Assembly (NCBI GenBank): GCA_013076295.1
Contig: RQOL01000742.1
Coordinates: 1-64,000 of the forward strand
DNA length: 64,000 bases
Source of the DNA: Sanderia malayensis
Taxonomy: Eukaryota > Cnidaria > Scyphozoa > Semaeostomeae > Pelagiidae
Direction: 5' to 3'
The notes beneath the pieces are model-generated. The model saw nothing but the letters and a program-made list of their open reading frames with translations. It searched no databases and was not told where the DNA came from. This document shows, piece after piece, positions 46,101 through 58,100 of the stretch. The translations under genes were made by a program, and so were the position numbers. Numbering within the stretch: position 1 is the stretch's first letter; each line of letters opens with the position of its first letter.

Positions 46101-49100
46101 CTGAACTCCTTAAAAAGACCTTGTTCTGTTTGATTGGTTTTGAAATACTATCAGCGACATTATGAAACGATACTTTTTCGCAACACTGAGTAATCGTACA
46201 ATTGTCTCCGTTATGTATCTCTACGACATGTAAATAGTTTTATGATTTATTAGCTCCCGAGACGAGATACCCGTCATGTGTGTGCTCGCTCACAGCTCGC
46301 CATGTCGAATTTCAATAGAAGGAAGCCTGCTTGACGTTGCAGACGCGACGTTTGATGACATCACAGTGATGTTCAGTTTTCGCACGAAAAAGGTCAAAAT
46401 TGCCTACTTTGAAGGTTAATAGCGAAAAAAGTATACATAATTTGCAAATTTTAATTGCCCCATGTTAATCAGTGCATTGAAATCTATAGATTTTTGAAAT
46501 AAAAACACTATGTAAAAATTTGTTGCATAAGCACTTTAGGTTTCTGTAAATAATTCCATGTCTGTAATTTTTTTCAACAAAGTTATAACAAGAAATAGCA
46601 ACTATGATAACCCACATCAGAGAGCTATGTGTCATGCTACAGACACTGAAAGAAACAGTTGTCTTAATTTTTTGAAGGTACCTATTTTAGAAATTGGTAT
46701 GTGTCTGTTGGAATGAAGCCACATATTTTGTGGCTCGATGGCTTCATTCTGACACACTCATTCCGAGTTGTTCTCCCATTTGAATAATGGAGGAAAGACT
46801 CGCCCGTACAGTACCTGACTTTCCCAAAGCTTCAATATTCCCACCCTGAGCTTAAAAATTCCATTAACCTGCATTAGAATTATTGTTTCGTGTCATAACT
46901 GTGACGTCGCACCATTGTTGAATTTTTCGCAAGTGCCGGTTCAAGGTGAAATTTAACTAACTTATAGTTGTCAGTTGCACGTCAAACTTGCACTAAACCA
47001 ATCAGTGTAGCTTTGGCTTTCAAATGACATCAAGAATCAGTACGTCAAATTTCGTTGCATTAGCACTTTGATAATTTGACTAAAAGATTTGTCTCTTTAT
47101 CCAGCTTCAACTGAATTTCCAAGGGGTTATTTTTGCTGAGGATATTTGATTTTACATTAGACTCTAGATAGTTTTTTTTTTTAATTTTAAATTAGTTTTT
47201 TAAGTGCAATTATACCCAAATGTGATATATTTCCCACTTTGACATGTTTACATGGGTACCTAGTTGCAAACAGTATACTCGTGACATTTTTTTCTATTCA
47301 TCATAGAATTGGAAGAAAAAGAAAATTTTCACAAGTTGGCAATAATTATTCTGGATGTACTTCCGAAGTATCTTCGTCAGTTGTTTAAAGACAAATGGGA
47401 TGTAATATTTCCGAATAACAAATGGGATTTCACAACAGCAAGTGGTGCATTCTTGTTAAGCCAGGTTCCAAAAGGCCACAAACCTATGAAATATATTGCA
47501 AATAATGTGATGAAAGGCGACACCGGTGAATGGGATCCTACTACTCTCTTCTGGGTGTTTCTTTATTCTGGGTTAAATTTGGTTGCACCTTGTCGTGTTG
47601 GGGGAACAATAGCTCTGCCCTTGTTGGAAAGTGAATACATTGATATGGTGAGAGAGATAAGAAATACGTTTTTTGCGCATGCACCCCAAGCATCAATAAA
47701 GAAAGATGATTTTGAATGTATAATGCTAAACCTCACAACTCAAACACAATTTGGTGGTGCATCACTTAAAACGGAATTGGAGGAAATTGAAAATTCACCT
47801 ATTGAGAGAGAATTAAGCATGAACCTGAGGCAAGAACTTGAAGACCAGAAAAAAGCAAATAATGTTCTTGAAGATTGGTTGAAAAATCTAGACACCAGAC
47901 TTGATAACGTTGAAAAGACTTCAAGGGGTATGTTTGCTTTGGATTGTTATTTTGCATTTAAAATGTTATTGTTGATATATATGGACAGGTGTTGATTTTC
48001 TAATGGAAATCTCCAAAAGTGGTAACGGAGAATCTATGCAACGAAGAAGAGTCTATGATTTTTTCACATGTGATTACATTAGAGAGTTTCCGAAACACGA
48101 GCTATCTCAAGACGGGGCCACGGAGCCTAACCCTAACAGGTACAACTGTTATCAGAAATTCTTTCTTTTCCATTTGCTAGAAAATAGTGAAGACGTTAAA
48201 AATATGAAAAGAACACATGCTGAACTTAGTAGAAGCTTTGAAGGTTAGTCGCCTTTCTGGAATTCTTCTAGCTTGGTTTTGTGGTGGTGACATTTTGTGA
48301 ATTTTGCTTTGGGTGTTGTTAGCAATAATAACTTTAATTCATGTTGAAACAATTATGTTTATAGTTGTAGAATGGTTTTTGTGCTTAAATATGCTAACAA
48401 ATTATCAGCAAGTTGTACTGTTCAATTTACTAGAAACAAGTGAGATTGTTAAAAAGTTCATGAAAAGACCAGATGAACCTCGTGGAGTTTTGCAAGGTTA
48501 GTTTTTTTGAAGTTTTATTTGATTGGACCATATTGTGGATTTTACTGTGAATATGTCTCTTTTGGCGTTTTCATCAAGTCTGTTTATCTATCTACCATCT
48601 TGGTGGGACCAAATAGTAGAAGCGCCCTAGCTTTCTTCACCAGCCAATCTTAGTCATTTTTAGTCAACTGTGTAGCCCATTTGGTACACTCGAAGATGTT
48701 GTATTAGGCAGGGTGTTTTCTCAATCAAACTGGCAAAGTGGCTAACCTTAAATTTTATTTCACATTTATACTACACCGACTACGCAGATTTCACATCCAA
48801 GATGGGCCCAAAAAAATTTGGAATCGGAAGTCTATTTTTCTTGTGACGTCACCAACTTCGAGAAAATGCTGTTTTTACTGCCGTAAAAACCGTAATGGCC
48901 ACTTCGATCCTTCGATCTGTTTTTCTGCTCCACATGGTTCGATTTAGTGCTTCGATGGCTCATAAAAAATATTCCTGAGCCAATGAGCTATGAGCCGCGT
49001 GGCTCAAAAAAGTGATCATAAAATGCCCGAGCCATGAGATACGTGGCTAAGTTAATCTCAGAAATTAGCCATGAGCCATGAGATGGGTGGCTCACAATTG

Positions 49101-52100
49101 GCTCGTTTTTTACTCATGGCTCACTTGTGGCTCGTAAACTCGATATACTCGGAATGAGCAACTCTCGCAAGATGTTCTTGATGAACTTTTTGCAGCAATT
49201 AAAAAGGAAATTTTGCACAAAAGAGATAGCTACTTGTTGAGTTAATTGATGATAAAGCGAACATTGAAGAAAGGAGAGAGAAAATTACTTTCCAGGGCCC
49301 CAAGATAAAAGCGTTCCAGGGCTCGAAGCACCTACCGTCCGACAACAGCGAGATATTCAGCACATGGATAATGGAATTGAAGAGAAATTGTTAAGTAATG
49401 AAGATCACACCAATAACATGAAGATAATCAACTGAAACGGATGAGCTCAACTACATTTTTTGGCAGTTTAAGTGAGGAGAGTAATAAAGATGAATGGCTT
49501 CCATAACATCAACACCCCCCCCCCCCCCCACCATTTGACCATATTATGTTAATAAAAGTGTTTTATCGCTGTTTTGAACACGTTGAAGCTCATTTGTCCA
49601 TGATATTTCCACTTATTTGTAACGAGGATGACATCACGGCGAATGATGACGTCATACCCCAAAGTCAAAAGTAAATGAAAATAATAAATCTATATATCAT
49701 TCGAAAGCGCTTAATGTGTGCTGTTCAAATATATTATTTGTTAGACCGTAGTGGTTACGAGAAAACATTTACGGCAGTACCAACCGCATTTTCTCGAAGT
49801 TGGTGATGTTACCAGAAACATTGACTTCCTGTCAATATGTTTTTAGGCCCATCTTGGAATTGAATTCTTCGTGGTCGATTTAGTATAAATGTGAAATAAA
49901 ATTTGAGGCTAGCCACTTTGCCAGTTTGATTGCGAAAAGAACCTGTCTATATGTGAATAGTTATTCTTTCTTCTATTGAGGGACATAAGCAAAAGGATTG
50001 TGAAAATTGTCAAACAAGCACCATAGTATCAGAAATCATTAATTTTGTTACCATGAAAAATATGTGATTTAGAATCAAGTCATACTTTGCCCTTGAGATT
50101 TATTTTTAGGCCAGGGCACTTCTGTCCACCCCTAATTGTATCATTGACCATAAATCGAGAACGCCTAGTAATTGAAAGTAGAAATTCATATTATAGAGGC
50201 AATTTGAAACACCGTAGAGGATACGATATATATCCTTTTCACATCTTGCCTTTAAATTTTATTTTTTGAGCTGGGGAACTCTAATCCAGGTCGCTTATTG
50301 TACGTTGAATGTGAATGAATACTAGAGACAACATCATCATGTTTCAACCTCATCGTCTATTTTGATTGTAATGATGATTTTGTTATTTATTGTCGTATTG
50401 AGGAGAATCATAAACCATTTTTAAGCCCATTTGTTTTGTCAAGCTTGAATGTTTGATAAATTTTCATGTTCAATTTTCACAATTCTTTTCACATCAATTA
50501 GGATTTTAGCCAATAATATACGACCAGCCCTTTTCAACTCAGTCGCGGGTTTTTAGCATGTTCTGGCTGTTTGATTCTGTTTCGCATTGCACTATCTGAA
50601 GCAATTTATTCTGCCGTTTAGTTATAGTATGTTTTGAATTTTGAAAATCTTTTCACTCTTGCTAGATATTCCCAATTTAAAAAAATGGTATCAGAATGAA
50701 TGTGCAAGACACGAAGTGAATTGCGTTGTGGGTGATTATATTAAGCCACTCCTGTTGGATATCAAAGATTTCGCAGTAAATCTTGCAGTAAAGATAAGAG
50801 CACACGAAAGAGCTCCAAGTCAGAGTTATCACGATGAGTTGGACAAACACATTGAGTCCTTAAAGGGTCATACGGAAACTATTGAAGCTGGTGAGATGAT
50901 GAATATGGTTAAAGACAAGGATAGGAGCCGAATAGTCTTTGTGGGGGGAGTAGCCGGAGTTGGTAAATCCGTGTTAGCAAAGAAATTGGCCTTTAACTGG
51001 TCATCTCAAGTGTCGACTCATGAAATGTACACACATATAGAGTGTCTTCTTTACTTTACATGCGGAAGATTTAACAACTTCTTTGCTGAATGTGATAACG
51101 AACAAATGAAACCTGAAATCATCATTCAGGAGTATTTGAAGAAGGAGTTCAGAAGCCTACCTGTAAATAACGACGAAACTACACTATTTCTAATTGATGG
51201 TCTGGATGAACTTCAAGAACCGGAGAAAATGATTCAGACATTCATCAAACAATTTTCCAAGGCCAGATTTATAATCTTAGGGAGACCACACAGTGAACAC
51301 ATTTTTTATTCAATCACAGAGAGGTACCAACATTTGGAAATCTTGGGACTCAAAGATGATCAGATTCAGAAATATATCCAAAATTTTTACAAAATATCAA
51401 CCGGCGTCACTGGAGATCACCAAACAACCGAGCCAGAAGTAAACAGTTTTTCAGAATTGATCAAGAGCACTTTGGAAAAGTCACCAAACATATTTGCCAT
51501 TAAAACGATACCGCAGTTTTTAAACACTATATGTTGTGATGTCATGTTAACGAGAGAAGATAAAGTTATTGCCAACAGAACTGAATTATACAGTTGGAGC
51601 TTGTTTTTGCTGATGAAGCAACACTTCCAAGGAAAAGAATCTCACAACCAAAAGCCAACTGGTGGATCTGGAATTTTCGCCGATTATTCACAGCAGTTGT
51701 TGCAGGTCTCTAAACAAGCATTTCAGCTGTACAATGAGGGGACCATAATCTTCAAGAAGAAAGACTTGGAATTAACAGATGACGCCTTCATTGAAGAATT
51801 CTTGCTGGGGATCAAGAACAAACATGGAGAAGTTAGTCAATTTATGTTTAAGCATCTGACTGTCATGGAATTCTTTACTGCAATTTACGTTTACTTTGCT
51901 GAGGACAGAAAGACTTTGGTGAACAAATTGTTGGAGAACCGTCATTACCAAGTGGTTTCATTCGTGTGCCACTTTTTACGATTTAGCTTGGTAAAGCAAA
52001 ATTTATTTGAGGAGGATACAGTATCCTATCTGTTATTGAAAGAGATCGCTGATGGAAACCAGGTTGGTGAATTTTAAGTTGACAACCAATCATAATTACT

Positions 52101-55100
52101 ATTATAGTACATATTGTTTCTTTAATGTAATAGACTATTCTTATATTTTGTATCATTAGTCGGAGACAAATTACATTCATGAAATGATGAGATGCAAAGA
52201 CGCAGAAAATTTAATCTGTGGCATTTTAGACAAGGTTGATGACCTTCAATCTGCAGATTACCCTAAAGGGGTGTCTCAAATGGTTTGTAAACTTCAATTC
52301 ATGGTTGATTATTATGATTATATTACACTCCCTTTGCAGATGTTCGCGGAACTTATTTGAATTTTAGGCCTGAACCAAATTATTTTTTGCACGATTTTGA
52401 CTTGACTGAGTTGCATGGAGATATGTGAGACAATGAAGGGGTGTTTTCAATGTTTACATGGACTATGTAAGCTCAGAATTGGCTTTGTAACATATATCTG
52501 ATGCTGATAAGTTATTGGCAGCTCAGATATATCTCAAATCAATGTTTGGCCTCCGTGTGCGAACAAAGATGTACGCTTTACAGCTCTCCTTATCTTTTTT
52601 ATTTCACCTTAAATTTTTTTCAAAATGGATGAATGCAAATACCATATATAAATTAACTTTTGTAACAGATTACTTAGCCTGGTCCTCCAACAACACAGCC
52701 ACGACCATCGTGTTTGCTTCTAGATTCACCAAAACAGCTCCGCCATCCATGATTTCTGTCAAACTTTGTGGATGCTTCCTGCTGCTTCGAAATATGACCG
52801 CGCGGAAAAAGATGTCGTTTGACTGACCGCTCTGCTGTTAGTACAGAAAATCCCGCATATAAGAACCTGTAAATTTCCATCCAGGCTATTGTTTGAAGAC
52901 AATAGGCTATTGTTTCATCTCTTGTTTTGAGCAGGAAAATTGCCCTGAAGGTTCTTAATCCATTGGTTCTTATATGCGGGTTTTTACCTCTTTCAAAACG
53001 CCATTACCGTAAGTGGGATATTCTCCCATTATAAATGTCCGTCTGTGTCATGGTAATGACGTCGTATCATGTCGCAGTCAATGCCCCATTTCAAAGCCGA
53101 GCTTAATATACTTCTCATTGTGATCGACTTAAAACAAAACAAACACCAAAGTAATCAGTAAAGATTGAGATTTTGAAAAGCCTTCCTCCGAAAACCATCG
53201 TGTAAACGCGAGGATCCATGGAAATGTTTTAGGGGTTCTCTCAACAAGTTTTGTTAATCCATTTCTGGGTAGTTTTTCTATGCAAAAATAGGTACTGCAG
53301 TTTTTAAATTTTGAACTTTGCTAATTAACATCCTTTTGTACGCCTCCAAACATGCGCATTCTAAAAAAAAGCCGGGCACAAGGAAAACTGGGCCGAGGCC
53401 GGTGTAACATACATGCAGAAAGAGGAAATTTATTTTATTGTGTTTAGTACCAATGCTCGGACAAAAATTCAACGTTTTGCATATCTATGGTCAAAACCAA
53501 GTCGTATTTAAAAAATTCAACCATGCCACGCACTAGTTCAGGATCTAAAGGTTCTGGTGATGCCCGGTTTATCACGAGATGCGTAAGTTTTTTCAGAAAA
53601 ATGAGGATGACTTGCTCCCCCCTGTGCTGCAAGCAGACGGGTTTTTCGATTTCAACGTCGCAGTTTTGAGCGAGTTTTACATACTACAGTGTTGAATCTT
53701 TAGTGGCGCGGGATGGTTTCAAACAACATTATGAATTCAAAACCTATTCAATTAAAGAGGAGCACACTCTCTTTTAACAATTTTTCAATAGAATTGATAG
53801 TATGCAAAATTGGTGAGCTCTTATCTATGCATTTATAAAATTTAAACCAAATGGGGTCAGCTAAAAGTTTGAAAAATTGCTAAGCCTAGCAGGGCCCGGC
53901 ACGGGTAAATCAGAACTTTGCTATTTTGGACTAAAAATGCATGAAAATAACCATATTTTGTCTTATCTGGTTTGTAGTTAAAGCAGCAGCTCATAATTTA
54001 TATTTCAAGTGTAGTTATGGTCATAGCTGTGTAGAAACACCAGAATATCTAGGAGTGTAAACATTATTGTCCAGAGATAGACGATTTCACCTGTTAAATG
54101 TGAATTGGAAGAAATGCTTTCCAGCAGAATGTTGGGCTTTATCCTGGTGCTCTTGTTTTGATTATATTTCCTGACTTTGGTTTGAAAAACATTTGGGTTT
54201 ATCATAGAAAATAAAGGAATAACTCTGGACGCGACCTTGTTTTTTCCATACAGAAGCCAAAAAGAGAAGTCGATTCCGTATCCGTTGCGGCATGTACGTC
54301 ACCCTACCTCGGCCCAGATCGTTTTAGGTTGCGCGACATTTTCCAGAAATAGCCTGAAAGTCGTGCTTTTGGAGCCGTGAAAAGAAGTGTTAATGAGCGA
54401 ATTCCCAGATTTAAAAACTGGAGTGCCCTTTTTATGTCAAAAACTATCCAGAAATGAAATAAAAAAATATGGCGAGAGAAGCCCTTTAACCGGTACACCT
54501 ATCCGTACAAGGACTTGAGTGGCTAATTTTTTTTGCTGGTGTCGTGTAAAAGGGGCTTTAATTTCGATTCGCTCACAAACTTTTGCAAGGGGAAGTGTAA
54601 TTTGTTATACTTAGATTGCTATTTGTATCTTTGATCTTCACAGATTGATGACAGTGCTCAATGCATTCGCAGAGCGTTTATAGTAAACAAACAAAGAAAA
54701 ACTTTTATTCTGCTACTGGCAGTTTCATGTCTTACTTTAAGACAATCCTCAGGCAACTAAAAAGATACGTTACAATACAAACTAAAAACGTTCCAATGAT
54801 TTCGTTTTCGAAATCGACGTCAGTTCTGTTCGTCTAAACAAAGCTCAAGTTCGAATTTACGCTGATGTCGACACTTGTCTAAGATTTCGGATGGCTTATT
54901 CAGCACGTTGCTTCCAGGGAAATTAATGATTTCAAATTTCTCAGCTTCACAGAGTGCACAACGACCTGATTCTGGAGTGAACGCTTTAGACTTCCTGATG
55001 ACTCTCCAAACATTGCTTGGGATCCCACCACCATCTTTGATTCACCACACCTCTGTTGAAAGCGTTGTCTTATTACGGTATTTTTCAAGATTGAAAGATG

Positions 55101-58100
55101 TTTTATGTGCACTATACCGTGTCTTGAACGTTGATTCGCAGAGACCGATGTACTTTTTCTCTCCGTATCCGGGTAGACTTGATGTTAAAGTGGCTTCATA
55201 AACGATATTCGACACCAAGCAGTTCTGGCTCATGGGGCAGCTTTCTTTACGAATGGCTATTACACTAAAGGGGAAAGGAGAGGAAACAGAGGAAAGGAGA
55301 GGAAAGGGGAGGAAAACAGAGGAAAGAGGAGGAAAGGGGAGGAAAACAGAGGAAAGGGGAGGAATCCGTTATTTTAAGAAAAATCTATGGTGGTCTATTC
55401 CGGGGATTTACATGTCAACACGGCTACACCGTATGAAGTATATGGTTTAGCTGAACATGAACCTAACAACTGAAAGAAGTAGATACGAAAAAAACAATTA
55501 CGAATTGAAATGGAAATAGTAATTAACACTGAAAGATATTTCAACCAAAAACAACAAATGAACAGGCGTGATTTCTAGGGGGGCGGATCTAGACTGGTGC
55601 AACTGGTGCAACTGCATCAGTCAGATTCTCCCAAAGGCAGTGACGTAATCTACATTTCATTTTGCTCGATTGCCATTCATTTTTAACACTCACACGCTAA
55701 CTAAAAATGAATGGATGGCAATCGAGCAAAATGAAATGTAGTTTAGGATATAACACTCGGGATACAATAAGAATTTTAGCAGAATCTGCTAAAGGAAGAA
55801 ATATTAGTGACGTAATCGATTAAAGATAACGTTCACACAAAATATAGTTTGCAACACAATCTAATGAACGCCGCCCTCTGTTAAACGGCGCATGCAAAAG
55901 TTGGATTTTGAAAAGAACGCCGTGGCGTACTTTAGAGGAAATACGGTATTTATTCGAAGTCCACAATGAATCCCATTGATATTTACACTTTCTGCAGTAT
56001 ATTATAATTGACCGATGACATTCACAGCTGGACTGACAGGTTATGTCAAGCAGAGCATGCATTGCTGTACAAGCTAGGCCAATTTTACGCAGAATGGTTG
56101 TGAAAACATGTTGCCTTGCCGTTGTATTGAAACACGTCACAGCTTTCTACTGCCCCAGTGACCCGAGTTTTATTGTATCCAAACTTCAACATTAGCCAAT
56201 GAAATGAGTTTTCACTGGTGCAAAGACCAATCTACCAATGAAAATGCAGGGCTGATTGGGGCAAAACGTCATTATTACGTATTTATCGGAATTTCGATAT
56301 TTTTATGTAACTAAAGTCATGTCTTAAAGCTAAACTCCACTCCTCTGAACAGAAGTAATACGGATAATTATTTTCGTTTGTTTTCTTCTAAAAATGTTGT
56401 GTTTTACTTCAAGACTTTTTCTAAACAATCAAAGAAATATTTTAAAACACTTGTTAAGTCAGAATGATTACGTGTTGTCTATCAAAGGGTGTGGCAGTTT
56501 ACGAAAGCCTTGGGACACGCCCTAAAAACCCATAAATTGCACCAGTTAAGATTTTGGTCTAGATCCGCCGTTTTCCCCCTTTCTTCTGTTTTCCTCCCCT
56601 TTCCTCCTCTTTCCTCTCCTTTCCTCTGTTTTCCTCTCCTTTCCTCTCCTTTCCTCTGTTTTCCTCTCCTTTCGTCCCCTTTCCTCTGTTTTCCTCTCCT
56701 TTCCTCTGTTTTCCTCCCCTTTCCTCTCCTTTCCTCTGTTTTCCTCTCCTTTCCTTTGTTTTCCTCTCCTTTCCTCTGTTTTCCTCTCCTTTCCTCTGTT
56801 TTCCTCTCCTTTCCCCTTTTTAGTAATAGCCTTTACGAATGCAGTTGCACGTTCTTTCGTTGGGTTGCGGTTGAGGTGACAAAACTTTTTTGTTATGGGC
56901 GTTGATGACTGATTTGATGTTCGGCATGCAGCTGTAGCTAAAATGCTTTTGTATCATGTTGAGAAGGCATCTGCCAACATTTGTTTCCACGTTGTTGTTA
57001 AAAGGTGGGTTGAACCATATGATTTTCCTATTTCTGTTTCGTCTTGGCCGTGGTGCATTTGGTGTATATTCGAAATTATGGTCGTAGCCGGATCTTCTTA
57101 AAGCGTCTGCATAAAACGGTGTTGATTCGTTGAAGATTGCTTCGTTTGCAGATAGATTCGACAGGCGATTTTAAATTGAGAACGGAATCTGCTTGATGAT
57201 GTTGGGTGGGTGATTGGAATTAACATGAACATAGTTGACTTCGTTATTCGGCTTGTGGTACGGTCTGTATGTGCCGGTGTTCAGGTCGAGGGTAACATCA
57301 AGATAGTTGACGATTTTCTTGTTGCATTCGATGACCAACTCAAGTTTATGCTTTCGGAACAGTGTCTGAAAGTCCTTCTTTATTCGTTCACTTTCAGGCC
57401 CGCTGACGTTTTTGAATACTGACAATCCATCGTCCCTGTACAGTCCGATATTTTCCTTCTTGTGCTTTGCCGGGATACTACGGATCTACTCTCGCTTATT
57501 GCCAGTAACTGCCAGTAGCAGAATAAAAGAGTTTTTTCTTTGTTTGTTTACTAATTAGATTGCTATACTTCTTAGCGGTTTCCTTTTCAGATTGTTCCGA
57601 TTCAACGTCTTGCAAATACAATTGGGCTGAAGATGAGATTTATAGCTGAATGTTTTGAGCAAACCGATGAAGTCAGTGATACGAGTTTCTTGGAGAAGCT
57701 GCTCAACACAATAACACCGTGTTCAAGTTGTTCCGTGTCGCTTAGTCCTTTTGGGCAGTTATACCTATCAAGTATTCTGTCGTTAGCAAGTAACAATGAA
57801 TTAGAAGCTGACATAGAGACAATCTTCAATGGACTTCGATTTTCTATAGACGATTTGAAGCAGGCCGATATACTCTCTTACTGGAATTGGCTTGACATTT
57901 TTTGCCTTACATTAAGAAATATAAATCACTACACACCACACCATTCCAGCTCAATTCACCATAACGTCGCTTATTGTGGAGCGGTTACGTTTTTCAACTG
58001 CAGGGTCCCTCCTTTCCCTTCTTGCTTCACCAATCCAAACTCACCAACAGCAAAAACAACACCAATTCGTGTCGAAAAAAGAGGAATGAAAATGAAGTTG

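Larger units (their letters stand above)
55255..56831. mobile_element. Mutator-like element with (GGAAAGGA)n minisatellite arms and 9-bp target duplication
   Basis: The ends GGCTATTAC.. and ..GTAATAGCC are inverted, and the 9-bp duplication TTTACGAAT is perfect (55246-55254 and 56832-56840). Inside each end is a purine minisatellite (GGAAAGGAGAGG-type units), about 100 bp on the left and 240 bp on the right. A second inverted pair (GGCGGATCTAGAC) and a short perfect hairpin lie further in. No transposase is seen. It splits the Penelope-like element. Confidence 0.78.
54683..57552 (-). mobile_element. Penelope-like retroelement, 5'-truncated and interrupted
   Basis: On the minus strand the element starts inside the reverse transcriptase. 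The catalytic block is LYRDDGL (about 57440-57465), then ESERIKKDFQTLF, NYLDVTLDLNTGTY and SNHPPNIIKQIP (57425-57171). Next come RNRKIIWFNPPF (about 57020) and a CNC motif. After a 1.6-kb insertion it resumes with CPMSQNCLVSNIVYEA, then YIGLCESTFKTRYSAH (55233-55042), the GIY-YIG endonuclease of Penelope-like elements. Inverted copies of AAACAAACAAAGAAAAA and of CTGCTACTGGCAG lie at both ends, as in the pseudo-LTR layout of this class. It lies in the last large receptor intron, antisense to the gene. Confidence 0.83.

Noticed and set aside
48738..48947. A 69-codon frame with Cys and Trp
   Set aside because: It lies in the inverted arm of a foldback element and has no counterpart in the other arm.
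55232..55450. A Glu/Lys/Arg-rich frame
   Set aside because: It is the translation of the purine minisatellite arm.
56489..56905. A 138-codon frame rich in Phe, Pro, Leu and Ser
   Set aside because: It is a translation of the CT-rich minisatellite and has no independent support.
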